Origin: Gammaproteobacteria bacterium
Lineage (GTDB): Bacteria; Pseudomonadota; Gammaproteobacteria; Nitrococcales; Nitrococcaceae
Reading direction: 5' to 3'
Assembly (NCBI GenBank): GCA_030433275.1
Contig: JAUILK010000006.1
Coordinates: 1 to 64,000 of the forward strand
Length of the DNA stretch: 64,000 nt
Part shown: positions 36,300-45,739 of the stretch, piece by piece
Position numbering within the stretch: position 1 is the first letter of the stretch
How the letters are laid out: each line of letters begins with the position of its first letter
Translations under genes and position numbers: made by a program
Notes under the pieces: model-generated
The model's database searches: none
What the model saw: only the letters and a program-made list of their open reading frames with translations
Told to the model about the DNA's origin: nothing

Positions 36300-36745
36300 T
36301 TGTTGAGTAGAGCGCGGTTGCGTCATCTGAATCGCCTGTCGCGCCACTTGCTAACGTGGCGAGCGCTACGCTTTGAGCAAGGATAGATTCTGCGCTTGCC
36401 GTCCATACGAAGGGATTGTCGCCGCGGTTGTAGTGATCGAGAAGCGTTGGATTTTTGCGATCAGCTCTTTGACGCAGGAGAACGAGCCCCATCGTATAGC
36501 TTGCTGGGTAAAATGATGCCGACCCAATGCTCGACCTGATTGAGTCAGGACGCATAGCTGGGTCGTAGTGGATATGGTATCGATGCCGCTTGGCCAACCA
36601 GGCTTTGACCCGAGCGTGTTTGTGCGTGGCGTAGTTGTCGAGGCCGAGCGTGGCGAACAGCGTCGTTGTGCCATGACGCACGTAGTCATGCGTTACGTTT
36701 TCCACGTAGCCAATCTCCATAGGCTGCGAAAAACTGCTGAAAAGC
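36300..36745 (-). pseudogene. IS630-family transposase remnant
   Basis: The minus strand encodes fragments typical of IS630-type DDE transposases: RHGTTTLFATL, LDNYATHKHARVKAWLA, then in a neighbouring frame QQAIRWGSFSCVKELIAKI, and again in the first frame DHYNRGDNPFVWTASAESIL. The segment between TTTLFATL and LDNYATH is missing, so the catalytic core has an internal deletion as well as frameshifts. It lies 45 nt from tRNA-Leu. I could not define its inverted repeats. Confidence 0.75.
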
Positions 36746-36790
36746 CGATCGTTGCGAGGCCCTTGCCGGTCTGTGATAGGCTGTTTGAAA

Positions 36791-36877
36791 TGGTGCCGAG
36801 GAGAGGACTTGAACCTCCACGGGGTTACCCCCACTAGCACCTGAAGCTAGCGCGTCTACCAATTCCGCCACCTCGGC
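36791..36877 (-). tRNA. tRNA-Leu (anticodon CAG)
   Basis: An 87-nt class II tRNA on the minus strand. The acceptor begins GCCGAGG, the anticodon loop is TTCAGGT (CAG), a long variable arm GTGGGGGTAACCCCGT follows, and CCA is encoded. It borders the defence/IS graveyard and may have served as an integration site. Confidence 0.97.
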
Positions 36878-37038
36878 GTGTGCGGCACTCGCGCACCAAA
36901 GGGCGCGGGTCGCACATTGTGCAAGTGGTGGGCGGGTCTGTCAATGCCGTGCCGAGAGGGCGTGAGCGCGCGGTGTCTGGCCGCATTCCTGAATAGCCTT
37001 AGATGAATTTAACCTCACATCGAGACGAATAGTAGCGA

Positions 37039-39324
37039 ATGACCAAAGAACATGGCGTAAGTCGGGAGGAAGACCCTTATCTCGAACGTGAACGGGGCAA
37101 ATACGCGCAACCGATTCCCAGTCGCGAATACATCATCGACCGGCTCGCCGAGCAGGCTCGTCCGCTTACTAGGGCGCAGCTTGCGGAGCTCTTCGCGCTT
37201 ACCCAGCCCGACGAGCTAGAGGGGCTGCGCCGACGTTTGCGGGCGATGGAGCGCGACGGCCAGTTGATCCGCAATCGACGTGGCGGCTACGTCATCGTAG
37301 ACAATTGCGAGCTGATTCGTGGTCGAGTGCGTGCTGCAGCGGATGGCTCGGGTTGGCTCAAACCGGATCGTCCGGGCTCAGAAGTTTACCTCCCGCCGCG
37401 CGCGATGTGTAGCTTGCTGCACGGCGATCGGGTGGTGGCCCGAGTAGTGAATCTCGATACGCACGGCCGCCCTGAAGGTGAGTTAGTGGAGATTCTGGAG
37501 CGAGCCAATCGGCGGGTGGTGGGCCGCTATTATGAAGAGAGGGGGGTGGGTTTTGTAGTTCCGGCGAGCCGGCATATTCACCAAGATATCATTATACCCG
37601 CCGCAGAGCGCGACGATGCGGCTTACGGACAGCTGGTAGTCACCGAGATCCTCAGCCAGCCGGCCAGGCGTCGCCAGCCCATCGGCCGTATTGTCGAGGT
37701 ATTAGGGGCGCATATCGAGGTTGGCCAGGAGATCACAGTCGCCGCAAACGCCCATGGGATCCCGGTCGATTGGCCTGCTGAGGTCGAAGCAACGCTTGCC
37801 GGGTTTACCGATCAGGTGCCGGAATCGGCCAAGCAGGGACGGGTGGATTTGCGCCACCTGCCTTTGGTTACCATCGACGGAGCTAGCGCGCGCGATTTCG
37901 ACGACGCGGTCTATGCCGAGCCAATGACCAATGGTTGGCGCCTCTACGTGGCGATTGCCGATGTTTCTCACTACGTTCGCCCTGGGACCCCGCTCGAGCG
38001 CGAGGCCGTCAAGCGCGGCAATTCCGTTTACTTCCCCCGCAGCGTGGTGCCCATGCTGCCGGCAATACTCTCCAACGGATTGTGCTCTTTGAATCCCCGC
38101 CTGGATCGCCTTTGCGTGGTTTGTGAGATGCAGATCAGCCGGGAGGGGGGCTTGCGACGTTCACGCTTCTATGAAGCGGTCATGCGTTCCCGGGCACGGT
38201 TGACCTACGAGGTGGTCTCAGCGTTGCATGGGGAACGCGATCCGGTGCTGCGGCGGCGCCACCGCGGGCTGCTCAAGCATCTTGATCATCTCTTCGGTGT
38301 CTACCGTGCGCTTCGCAAGGAACGTGATCGTCGCGGCGCGATTGACTTCGAGACCACCGAAAGCACCATCGAATTCGACTCTGAGGGGCGGATCCGCGCC
38401 ATTCATCCGGCTCGTCGCACCGAGGCCCACCGAATGATCGAAGAGTGTATGGTGAAGGCCAATTTGGCGGCGGCGCGCTTTCTGCGCCGCCATCGCATGC
38501 CGACTCTGTATCGGGTCCACGAGCCGCCGGAGACGGCACGGCTTGAAAAGCTACGTGCCTTCCTTGGTCAGACCGGGCTGCGCTTAACCGGCAGCGAGAA
38601 ACCTCGGCCGAAGGACTTTGCCCGGCTGATGCAACGGGTACGCGAGCGAACCGATCGTCATTTGATCGAGACGGTATTGCTACGCTCCATGATGGCCGCT
38701 GAGTATCGGCCTGATAACGCAGGGCATTTCGGGTTGGCGTTGGATACCTACACACACTTCACTTCGCCGATTCGACGTTATCCCGACCTGATCGTGCACC
38801 GGGCCATCAAGCACGTTCTCTCGGGCGGTCGTGCCGCGACCTTCGAACTCAGCCATGATCAGTTGACCACTCTCGGGGAGCATTGCTCCATGACGGATCG
38901 GCGCGCTGAGGAGGCTACCCGGGACGCGGTGATGACTCTCAAATGCCGCTATATGGCCGGGCGCGTGGGGGAGGAACTACCTGGGGTGATCAGCGCAGTG
39001 ACCTCATTTGGTTTGTTTGTCGAACTCGATGAGGTCTATGTCGACGGGCTCATCCACGTCACCAATCTGGAGAGTGATTACTTTCATTTCGATCCCATCG
39101 GCCATCGCCTTGTCGGTGAGCGCACAGGTAAGGAGTATCGATTAGCCGATCGGTTGCGGGTGCGGGTCGCGCAAGTGGATATCGACGAGCGCAAGCTCGA
39201 TCTGGTGTTGGTGGCGCATCCAGTGGATGCGCATGGCAATCCAATGGAACCTCCACGGCGCGGACCGGGGCGCCGCCGCAAGGCTAGCGGCGGGAAAGGC
39301 TCGCGGACTAAGCGCGTGCGATAG
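37039..39324 (+). CDS. rnr: Ribonuclease R
   Basis: RNase R is a processive 3'-5' exoribonuclease able to degrade structured RNA. Domain order is an N-terminal winged-helix region, two cold-shock domains, the RNB catalytic domain (SARDFDDAVYAE with the metal-binding Asp cluster, and FTSPIRRYPDLIVHR), an S1 domain (GVISAVTSFGLFVELDE) and a basic tail. The 761 residues are slightly shorter than in E. coli. It is followed after 4 nt by rlmB, the usual gammaproteobacterial pair. Confidence 0.97.
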   Translation: MTKEHGVSREEDPYLERERGKYAQPIPSREYIIDRLAEQARPLTRAQLAELFALTQPDELEGLRRRLRAMERDGQLIRNRRGGYVIVDNCELIRGRVRAAADGSGWLKPDRPGSEVYLPPRAMCSLLHGDRVVARVVNLDTHGRPEGELVEILERANRRVVGRYYEERGVGFVVPASRHIHQDIIIPAAERDDAAYGQLVVTEILSQPARRRQPIGRIVEVLGAHIEVGQEITVAANAHGIPVDWPAEVEATLAGFTDQVPESAKQGRVDLRHLPLVTIDGASARDFDDAVYAEPMTNGWRLYVAIADVSHYVRPGTPLEREAVKRGNSVYFPRSVVPMLPAILSNGLCSLNPRLDRLCVVCEMQISREGGLRRSRFYEAVMRSRARLTYEVVSALHGERDPVLRRRHRGLLKHLDHLFGVYRALRKERDRRGAIDFETTESTIEFDSEGRIRAIHPARRTEAHRMIEECMVKANLAAARFLRRHRMPTLYRVHEPPETARLEKLRAFLGQTGLRLTGSEKPRPKDFARLMQRVRERTDRHLIETVLLRSMMAAEYRPDNAGHFGLALDTYTHFTSPIRRYPDLIVHRAIKHVLSGGRAATFELSHDQLTTLGEHCSMTDRRAEEATRDAVMTLKCRYMAGRVGEELPGVISAVTSFGLFVELDEVYVDGLIHVTNLESDYFHFDPIGHRLVGERTGKEYRLADRLRVRVAQVDIDERKLDLVLVAHPVDAHGNPMEPPRRGPGRRRKASGGKGSRTKRVR

Positions 39325-39328
39325 CGCA

Positions 39329-40099
39329 ATGACACAAAATCGTATTATCCACGGTCTGCATAGCGTCCGTGCTGCGCTACGCTATGATCCCACCCATGTC
39401 GTTGAGGTGTGGCTCGATCGGCAGGGCCGCAGCGGGCGCTGGCAGACGCTGCGCCGGCAGCTAGAAGTGCTCGCCTGCCCTGTGCATTTGGTCGATCGCC
39501 GGCAGTTGGACCGCCTTACGAAGGGGCAGGTACACCAGGGCGTGGCGATTCGATACGCTGGGCAGCCGCCTCGGGCCGAGCACGAGTTAGACGCATTGCT
39601 CGGCGAGCTTATCCAGGATCCTTTGCTATTGGTGCTCGACCAAGTGCAGGATCCTCATAATCTAGGGGCCTGCTTGCGCACGGCCAATGGGGCTGGCGTC
39701 CAGGCTGTGATTACTCCGCGGGATCGCGCGGTTGGTTTGACATCGGCGGTGTACAAGACCGCCGCAGGTGCCGTGCAGCACATTCCTTTGTTCCAGGTGA
39801 CTAATCTGGCGCGCACTTTGCGCAAGCTGCGGGAAGCCGGTATGTGGCTGGTTGGCGCGGCTGATCAGGCCGACGTTACACTTTATGAGGTGGATCTGAG
39901 TGGCCCGCTGGTCGTTGTAATGGGTGCGGAGGATGCTGGTTTGCGCCGACTTACGCGCGCCTGCTGCGATCGATTGGTTCGAATCCCTATGCTTGGAGCG
40001 ATCGACAGCCTCAACGTCTCGGTCGCTACCGGTGTGGTGCTCTATGAGGTCATGCGTCAACGTATGCATGGCTTTACCAGGCCCCCATTGCGGGAGTAA
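39329..40099 (+). CDS. rlmB: 23S rRNA (guanosine-2'-O-)-methyltransferase RlmB
   Basis: RlmB methylates G2251 of 23S rRNA. It has the N-terminal substrate-binding domain (IIHGLHSVRAALR) and the SPOUT knot with motifs NLGACLRTANGAG, VMGAEDAGLRR and SLNVSVATGVVLYE. The ATG at 39329, 4 nt after the rnr stop, gives 256 residues. The frame extends upstream inside rnr but without conserved sequence. Confidence 0.96.
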   Translation: MTQNRIIHGLHSVRAALRYDPTHVVEVWLDRQGRSGRWQTLRRQLEVLACPVHLVDRRQLDRLTKGQVHQGVAIRYAGQPPRAEHELDALLGELIQDPLLLVLDQVQDPHNLGACLRTANGAGVQAVITPRDRAVGLTSAVYKTAAGAVQHIPLFQVTNLARTLRKLREAGMWLVGAADQADVTLYEVDLSGPLVVVMGAEDAGLRRLTRACCDRLVRIPMLGAIDSLNVSVATGVVLYEVMRQRMHGFTRPPLRE

Positions 40100-40177
40100 A
40101 CTCTGCCGCCTATTACCCGTTGCTTGAGCTGATCCGTAGTTATGGGCAGCGGTTCTCCTTGCCGACCGCTACTATGC

Positions 40178-40220
40178 GCGGGCGGCTTTTCAGACTGCGC
40201 AATGTGGTCCGATCACCCGC
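40178..40220 (+). promoter_or_regulatory. Possible S6:S18-binding leader of the rpsF operon
   Basis: Just before the rpsF ribosome-binding site, GCGGG (40178-40182) can pair with CCCGC (40216-40220), and an unpaired CCG lies at 40209-40211. Known rpsF leaders bind the S6:S18 complex through a CCG presented beside a long stem. The resemblance here is limited to these elements. Confidence 0.35.
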
Positions 40221-40232
40221 AAGGAGTTACGT

Positions 40233-40658
40233 ATGCGGCATTATGAAGTTGTGTTCCTGGTTCACCCGGATCAGAGCGATCAGGTCTCAGCCATGATCGA
40301 ACGCTACCGGAATCTGATGGAAGGTAACGGCGGCCAGATTCACCGTTTGGAGGACTGGGGGCGTCGCCAGCTGGCCTACCCGATCAAGAAACTCATCAAG
40401 GCGCACTACATTCTCATGAACGTGGAGTGTCAACCTGAGAATATGGAAGAACTCGTCTCCATGTTCCGTTTCAACGATGCGGTCATTCGCCATATGGTTT
40501 TGTCCCGGCAAGAAGCAATCACCGAGCCCTCGCCGCTGGCGAAAAGCCAGGATGAGGAAAGAGGCGCTCGGGCCGAGCGCTTGGACAAGCAGGGGCGAAC
40601 CGACAGGGCCGACAGGAGCGAGGCGGAAAGTGAGCAGGAGGAACCTGTCGAGCTCTGA
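40233..40658 (+). CDS. rpsF: 30S ribosomal protein S6
   Basis: S6 binds the central domain of 16S rRNA together with S18. The 141-residue protein has the conserved [26 protein letters not shown] and HYILMNVE segments. A long charged Arg/Asp/Glu-rich tail follows. AAGGAG lies 6 nt before the ATG. It opens the rpsF-priB-rpsR-rplI run. Confidence 0.97.
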   Translation: MRHYEVVFLVHPDQSDQVSAMIERYRNLMEGNGGQIHRLEDWGRRQLAYPIKKLIKAHYILMNVECQPENMEELVSMFRFNDAVIRHMVLSRQEAITEPSPLAKSQDEERGARAERLDKQGRTDRADRSEAESEQEEPVEL

Positions 40659-40697
40659 TGAGGTTGATCGGCGGCGGGGCTGAGGCTTGAATCAAGT

Positions 40698-41030
40698 ATG
40701 CCGTTGGCCTCGCTCGATAGCCACATCAATATAATAACGCTGACCGGAGTACTAGTGACGCCGGTCGAGCTGCGTTACTCCCCGGCGGGTATTCCGATCG
40801 CCCGTTTCCTGCTGGAACACCTCTCCGAGCAGTGCGAGGCGGGCGCGCGCCGACAGGTGCGTCTGCGGATCGGCGTGCGGGCTTCGGGGCAACCGTTGGC
40901 GGATTCACTGCGGAAAGTAGCGCCTGGTACGTGTTTGCGCGTGGTTGGATTTTTAATCCGATCCCGGCAGCGCCGCGGGGAATACCCATTGATCATCAGT
41001 GCCAGCCAAATTGAGTGGCTGGCATCATAG
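40698..41030 (+). CDS. priB: Primosomal replication protein N (PriB)
   Basis: PriB is a single OB-fold DNA-binding protein that helps PriA restart stalled forks. The 110 residues include INIITLTGVLVTPVELRYSPAGIP and the C-terminal PLIISASQIEWL. Placement between rpsF and rpsR is diagnostic in gammaproteobacteria and betaproteobacteria. Confidence 0.93.
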   Translation: MPLASLDSHINIITLTGVLVTPVELRYSPAGIPIARFLLEHLSEQCEAGARRQVRLRIGVRASGQPLADSLRKVAPGTCLRVVGFLIRSRQRRGEYPLIISASQIEWLAS

Positions 41031-41054
41031 AGCAAGCAGCATAAGGTAGAGGCT

Positions 41055-41279
41055 ATGGCTCGTTTTTTCCGTCGCAGAAAATATTGTCGATTTACAGCTG
41101 AGGGCGTTAGGGAAATCGACTACAAAGATCTTAATACGCTCAAGGGTTACGTTACTGAAACCGGTAAAATTGTCCCCAGCAGGATTACCGGGACGCGAGC
41201 CAAGTATCAGCGCCAGCTCGCTAGCGCCATCAAGCGTGCGCGCTACCTGGCGTTGCTACCCTACACCGATCGTCATTGA
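41055..41279 (+). CDS. rpsR: 30S ribosomal protein S18
   Basis: S18 is the partner of S6 in the small-subunit platform. The 74 residues include [10 protein letters not shown], the linker [19 protein letters not shown] and the strongly basic helix [25 protein letters not shown] precedes the ATG. Confidence 0.98.
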   Translation: MARFFRRRKYCRFTAEGVREIDYKDLNTLKGYVTETGKIVPSRITGTRAKYQRQLASAIKRARYLALLPYTDRH

Positions 41280-41328
41280 CGCAGTCTGCCGTTCGGGTTT
41301 GTCTGTGAGGCATTTCGCCGATTTTATA

Positions 41329-42186
41329 ATGCGTGGCCGGGTGTCGGCGGTTTTGGTGATCTTCGCGAGCGCGATGGTGCCTCTCCTCTTTTGGGTTGGT
41401 GGTGGCGCGCTATCCCTTGTTACTCTGCGGCGTGGTGCTGTGGAAGGTGCTTTCGCCGTAGGCGCTGCAGCGCTCGTGCTTTTGACTGCAGTCGGTGTCT
41501 TGGCCGGCTCTCCGCAACCCGCTATACAGCCGATTCTGCAGCTCTGGTTGCCGGTCTTTTTGATTGCTTTGTGGTTGCGCTACAGCGTCTCTTTGGCTCA
41601 ATCCTTAGAGGTTGCGGCGGGGTTGGCGGCACTGGCTGTCGCTGTGTTCCATTTTTTGTACCCGAATACCGTTGGCTATTGGCGTGAGGTTTTTGCGCAG
41701 GCCCGGGCTTTATTCCCCGCTCCATCGCAGCTAGACCCTAAGGCCTGGGAAGAGCTGGTGGCGGTGCTCGCTCCGGAGATGACGGGGTTATGGGCGGTGA
41801 ATGTGCTTGGCTTGGCTGTCGGCAGTTTGTTTTTGGGCCGTTGGTGGCAAGCTTTGCTGTATAATCCGGGTGGGTTTCGCGCGGAGTTTCATGCTCTGCG
41901 TTTGGAGCGCTGGTTCGCGTGGCTGATTTTGGCATGGTTGGCCGCAGCGGCGGCGTTGGGCCATGGATTGGTCTACGATATTGCCTTCGTGCTCAGTGCG
42001 GTATTTGTGCTGCAGGCCTTGGCCGTATTGCATGCATTTTTGGCCGGGCGGCGTTTGGGTAAATTGTGGCTGGGACTAGTCTACTTCTTTTTGTTCTTGC
42101 CGTTGATGCTCCAGCTGGTGGCAGTGCTGGGTATCATCGATGTGTTCCTGGATATGCGGCGGCGTGGGCAAGACTTGTCGGGCTAG
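41329..42186 (+). CDS. DUF2232 (YybS-like) integral membrane protein
   Basis: A roughly 285-residue polytopic membrane protein with about eight helices and few charged residues. Its position between rpsR and rplI matches the YybS/DUF2232 family seen in many Chromatiales and some Firmicutes. Function is unknown; members resemble transporter membrane domains. The ATG at 41329 precedes the first helix (VSAVLVIFASAMVPLLFWVG). The frame opens further upstream inside rpsR. Confidence 0.85.
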   Translation: MRGRVSAVLVIFASAMVPLLFWVGGGALSLVTLRRGAVEGAFAVGAAALVLLTAVGVLAGSPQPAIQPILQLWLPVFLIALWLRYSVSLAQSLEVAAGLAALAVAVFHFLYPNTVGYWREVFAQARALFPAPSQLDPKAWEELVAVLAPEMTGLWAVNVLGLAVGSLFLGRWWQALLYNPGGFRAEFHALRLERWFAWLILAWLAAAAALGHGLVYDIAFVLSAVFVLQALAVLHAFLAGRRLGKLWLGLVYFFLFLPLMLQLVAVLGIIDVFLDMRRRGQDLSG

Positions 42187-42509
42187 TATAGTGTGTCGCT
42201 CTATTTGGGGCTTATAACGCAAGTGCCGGGCAGTCGATTTAAGGTGCGGTTGCGTCGGTGTGGTGTCACTGCTACGGCAAGCAAGCCGCAATATCGTGGA
42301 TGGCCCCGCTTGGCCTTGCGTCTGCAGGGAGCCAGGCTAGTGCCCGCGTTGTGTTGGTGCTCTTGGCAAGAGCGACAACAATTGCCGGTGAGTATTGCTT
42401 TGCGTTGGTATTGCCCTGGGGCCATATAAAGTGCCAAACAGGGCAGTACGCTACACTTGGCTCGCCTTGAACGGTGGTTGCGAGAGCAGATTTTTTTGAG
42501 GGTTCAGTG
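42187..42509. other. 323-bp spacer between the DUF2232 gene and rplI
   Basis: Only short frames with no recognisable similarity are present on either strand. It may contain a secondary promoter for rplI-dnaB-alr. I see no terminator hairpin, RNA gene or repeat. Confidence 0.5.
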
Positions 42510-42959
42510 ATGGAAGTCATCCTACTTGAGAAGGTGGAGAACCTCGGCAGCCTAGGCGACCGAGTGCGTGTGCGCCCCGGGTACGGGCGGAATTTTCTGA
42601 TTCCTTATGGTAAGGCCAAACTGGCTACACCAGAGAACATCAAAGACCTTGAGGCCCGCGCCGCGGAGCTGGCGCGTGCGGCGGCCGAGGCATTGCAGGC
42701 GGCGCAGCGGCGTGCCGAGCAACTCACTGGGTTGCGCGTGACCCTGGCTGCGAAGGCGGGTGAGGAGGGTAAACTGTTCGGCTCGATCGGCACCGCTGAT
42801 ATCGCGGATGCGATTACCCGCGCCGGGGTCGAGATCCAGCGCAGCGAGGTGCGCCTGCCTGAGGGTCCATTGCGCAGCTGTGGCGAGTTCGATGTCGCTC
42901 TGCACTTGCATACGGATGTGAATACTCTGGTCAGAGTGATCATTGCTCCCGAAGGGTAA
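42510..42959 (+). CDS. rplI: 50S ribosomal protein L9
   Basis: L9 bridges ribosomes through a long helix between two domains. The N-terminal domain has [19 protein letters not shown] and [16 protein letters not shown]. The connecting helix is Ala/Arg-rich, and the C-terminal domain has [16 protein letters not shown]. The ATG at 42510 has GAGGG upstream and gives 149 residues. Confidence 0.97.
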   Translation: MEVILLEKVENLGSLGDRVRVRPGYGRNFLIPYGKAKLATPENIKDLEARAAELARAAAEALQAAQRRAEQLTGLRVTLAAKAGEEGKLFGSIGTADIADAITRAGVEIQRSEVRLPEGPLRSCGEFDVALHLHTDVNTLVRVIIAPEG

Positions 42960-43175
42960 TCGGAAGGGATCGTGGCTGGCCCGCACAGCGCGCTGAGCCG
43001 ATGAGCGCGGATGGGCTTGCCCGACCCAGTAGGGTCGCGATCAACCCCGTTCGTTTTCTGTCGGCGATCTGTCGTGTGCGGTTTGGCTCTGCGGTCGGGA
43101 TTAAGCGCTTTGCAATCCGCTGGGTAAGGTCGTTTGCCGTCATTGTGCTCGACCCCGCCGTGCAGAGGACCATCG

Positions 43176-44561
43176 ATGGTGGGTATGGACGCGGTTTTGA
43201 GCGAAACCGAAGCGCTTAAGATTCCACCGCACTCAATCGAGGCTGAGCAAGCCGTGCTCGGCGGTCTGATGGTCGACAACGACGCCTGGGATCAGGTGGC
43301 CGATCGGGTCGTCGATGCCGATCTCTATCGTCGTGATCACCGCTTGGTATTTCGCGCCATAGAGGCCCTGGCTGAAGCCGGTCAACCGATGGATGTGGTG
43401 ACACTCTCCGAGTGGTTGAAAGCTCAGGGCTTGCTTGAGGAAGCCGGCGGCCTTGCCTACTTGGGGGCCCTCGCCAGGGATACGCCCAGTTCCGCCAACA
43501 TCCGCGCTTATGCCGATATAGTCCGAGAGAAATCGGTGTTACGGCATCTAATCAAAGCTGGGACAGAGGTTGCGGGCAGTGGTTATCGGCCTGAAGGTCG
43601 TAGTAGCAGCGATTTGCTTGATGCGGCCGAGCGTTTGATCTTTGAGATCGGTGAGCGGCTTCAGCGCCATCGGCAAGGGTTCACCAGCGTAAAAGATATC
43701 CTCCCGGCGGTGGTGGAACGTATTGATACGCTCTACCTCCAGGAGGGTGATGTCACTGGTTTGCCGACCGGTTTTACCGACTTTGATCGCATGACGGCCG
43801 GCTTGCAGGTCGGTGATCTGGTGATCGTTGCCGGTCGGCCTTCCATGGGTAAGACGACCTTCGCTCTGAACCTCGCGGAGGTTGCTGCTATGCGTGGGGA
43901 TCAACCGGTGGCGCTGTTTAGCATGGAAATGCCCGGGGAGGCTCTGGCCATGCGCATGCTTTCTTCACTTGGGCGAGTGGAGCTGCAAAGAATCCGCACC
44001 GGTCGTTTGGAAGACAGTGATTGGCCACGCCTGACCAGCACCATGAATTTGCTCTCCCAAGCGCGGCTTTTCATCGACGATACACCGGCCTTGACTCCCA
44101 TGGAGATGCGCGCCCGTGCTCGGCGGCTCAAACGCGAGCACGGATTGGGTCTGATCGTGGTCGACTATCTCCAGCTCATGCACTTGCCTGGCCATAAAGA
44201 AAATCGGGCCACCCAGATCGCCGAGATTTCCCGAGCGCTCAAAGCGATGGCCAAGGAGCTGGGAGTGCCGGTGGTCGCATTGTCGCAGCTCAACCGCAGC
44301 TTGGAGCAACGTCCGAATAAGCGTCCGGCGATGTCTGATCTACGCGAGTCCGGTGCAATCGAGCAAGACGCCGACGTTATCGTCTTTATTTATCGTGACG
44401 AAGTCTACAACCCGGACAGCCCTGACAAAGGCGTTGCGGAGATCATCATCGGCAAGCAGCGCAATGGTCCCATCGGAACCGTACGGTTGACGTTTCTCGG
44501 TAAATATACTCGGTTTGAAAACTACGTCGACGACGACTATCGAGGTGAGGGCTTTTCGTGA
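43176..44561 (+). CDS. dnaB: Replicative DNA helicase DnaB
   Basis: DnaB is the hexameric fork helicase. The N-terminal domain carries PPHSIEAEQAVLGGL. The RecA-like domain has Walker A GRPSMGKTTFALNLA, Walker B LIVVDYLQLM and SQLNRSLEQRPNKRP. The ATG at 43176 is preceded by AGAGGA and gives 461 residues; ATG 43185 is possible. The stop overlaps the alr GTG by 4 nt. No intein is present. Confidence 0.97.
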   Translation: MVGMDAVLSETEALKIPPHSIEAEQAVLGGLMVDNDAWDQVADRVVDADLYRRDHRLVFRAIEALAEAGQPMDVVTLSEWLKAQGLLEEAGGLAYLGALARDTPSSANIRAYADIVREKSVLRHLIKAGTEVAGSGYRPEGRSSSDLLDAAERLIFEIGERLQRHRQGFTSVKDILPAVVERIDTLYLQEGDVTGLPTGFTDFDRMTAGLQVGDLVIVAGRPSMGKTTFALNLAEVAAMRGDQPVALFSMEMPGEALAMRMLSSLGRVELQRIRTGRLEDSDWPRLTSTMNLLSQARLFIDDTPALTPMEMRARARRLKREHGLGLIVVDYLQLMHLPGHKENRATQIAEISRALKAMAKELGVPVVALSQLNRSLEQRPNKRPAMSDLRESGAIEQDADVIVFIYRDEVYNPDSPDKGVAEIIIGKQRNGPIGTVRLTFLGKYTRFENYVDDDYRGEGFS

Positions 44562-45655
44562 CCCGTCTGGCCCGGGCAACCGTTGACCTCGGAGCGTTGC
44601 GCCACAACTTGGCGGTAGCCCGCCGATCGGCCCCGGGTGCGCGCGTCATTGCGGTGCTAAAGGCCAACGGTTACGGGCACGGGCTACTTCAAGTCGCTGC
44701 GGCGCTGGCGCAGGCGGATGCTTTTGCGGTGAGCTGTATGGCCGAGGCGAGCCGGCTGCGTTTGGCTGGGTATCGGCACCGTATCATTCTGTTGGCAGGC
44801 TATTTCGAGCGGGATGAGCTGCCATTGTATGATCGGTATGCGCTCGATCCGGTCATCCATGCCGAGTGGCAAATTGTGCTGCTGGGGCGCTCAACCCTAC
44901 AGCGGCCGTTGGATGTTTGGCTCAAAGTGGATACGGGCATGCACCGGCTTGGTTTCCCCGCCGAGCAAGTGCATGAGGTTTATCAACGGCTGCGCTCCAT
45001 GCACTCGGTGGCCAACATACGTCTTATGACCCATCTCGCGCGTGCCGATAACCGACGCGATGCAACCACCCGGGTGCAATTGGAGGCTTTTGAAGCCGCC
45101 TGCCAGGGGCTCCCTGGCGAGCGTAGCATCGCCAACTCGGCGGCAACGCTTGCTTGGCCGAAAACCCATGCGCAATGGGTTCGCCCGGGTATCATGCTCT
45201 ATGGGTGCTCTCCTTTCATCGACGGTTTCGAGAGCCCGGCTCTGCGGCCTGTGCAAACCCTGGAGGCAGGCTTGGTGGCGATCAATTATCACCGGCAAGG
45301 AGATCTGATCGGCTATGGCGGGATCTATGCCTGTCCTGAGGCAATGCCGGTGGGCGTTGTTTCCGTTGGCTATGGCGACGGATATCCGCGGCATGCTCCC
45401 AGCGGGACCCCGTTGTTGGTTGCAGGGCGCGAAGTGAGCTTGGTGGGTCGTGTATCGATGGATATGCTTAGTGTGGATCTGCGCTCGGCTCCGCATGCGC
45501 GGGTTGGGGATCCGGTCGTGCTCTGGGGTGAGAACCTGCCGGTGGGGCGCGTCGCTGAACGATGTGGCACTATTGCCTATGAGCTGCTGTGTAAGCTTAC
45601 GAGCCGAGTCCAGTTCCGTTATGTGAACCGATTCCCCAACATGGGAAAGACCTAG
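44558..45655 (+). CDS. alr: Alanine racemase
   Basis: Alr interconverts L- and D-alanine for murein. The PLP lysine is Lys35 in AVLKANGYGHG. The second catalytic region is in LVGRVSMDMLSVDL, and the barrel motif VDTGMHRLGF is present. The length is 365 residues. The GTG start overlaps the dnaB stop (GTGA), giving the well-known dnaB-alr coupling. Confidence 0.97.
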   Translation: MTRLARATVDLGALRHNLAVARRSAPGARVIAVLKANGYGHGLLQVAAALAQADAFAVSCMAEASRLRLAGYRHRIILLAGYFERDELPLYDRYALDPVIHAEWQIVLLGRSTLQRPLDVWLKVDTGMHRLGFPAEQVHEVYQRLRSMHSVANIRLMTHLARADNRRDATTRVQLEAFEAACQGLPGERSIANSAATLAWPKTHAQWVRPGIMLYGCSPFIDGFESPALRPVQTLEAGLVAINYHRQGDLIGYGGIYACPEAMPVGVVSVGYGDGYPRHAPSGTPLLVAGREVSLVGRVSMDMLSVDLRSAPHARVGDPVVLWGENLPVGRVAERCGTIAYELLCKLTSRVQFRYVNRFPNMGKT

Positions 45656-45685
45656 AGGGGATGAGTTCAGGCACGGTGCTGACCG

Positions 45686-45714
45686 CGGCTGCCACCATAG
45701 AGGGGTGGCAGCCG
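45686..45714. terminator. Strong hairpin between convergent alr and folD
   Basis: CGGCTGCCACC and GGTGGCAGCCG form a perfect 11-bp stem around a 7-nt loop, in the 84-bp gap between the two stops. No T run follows on either strand, but location and stability suggest a bidirectional terminator or mRNA 3'-end stabiliser. Confidence 0.65.
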
Positions 45715-45739
45715 TCGCCCGCCTGCTCGGCGCACGATT

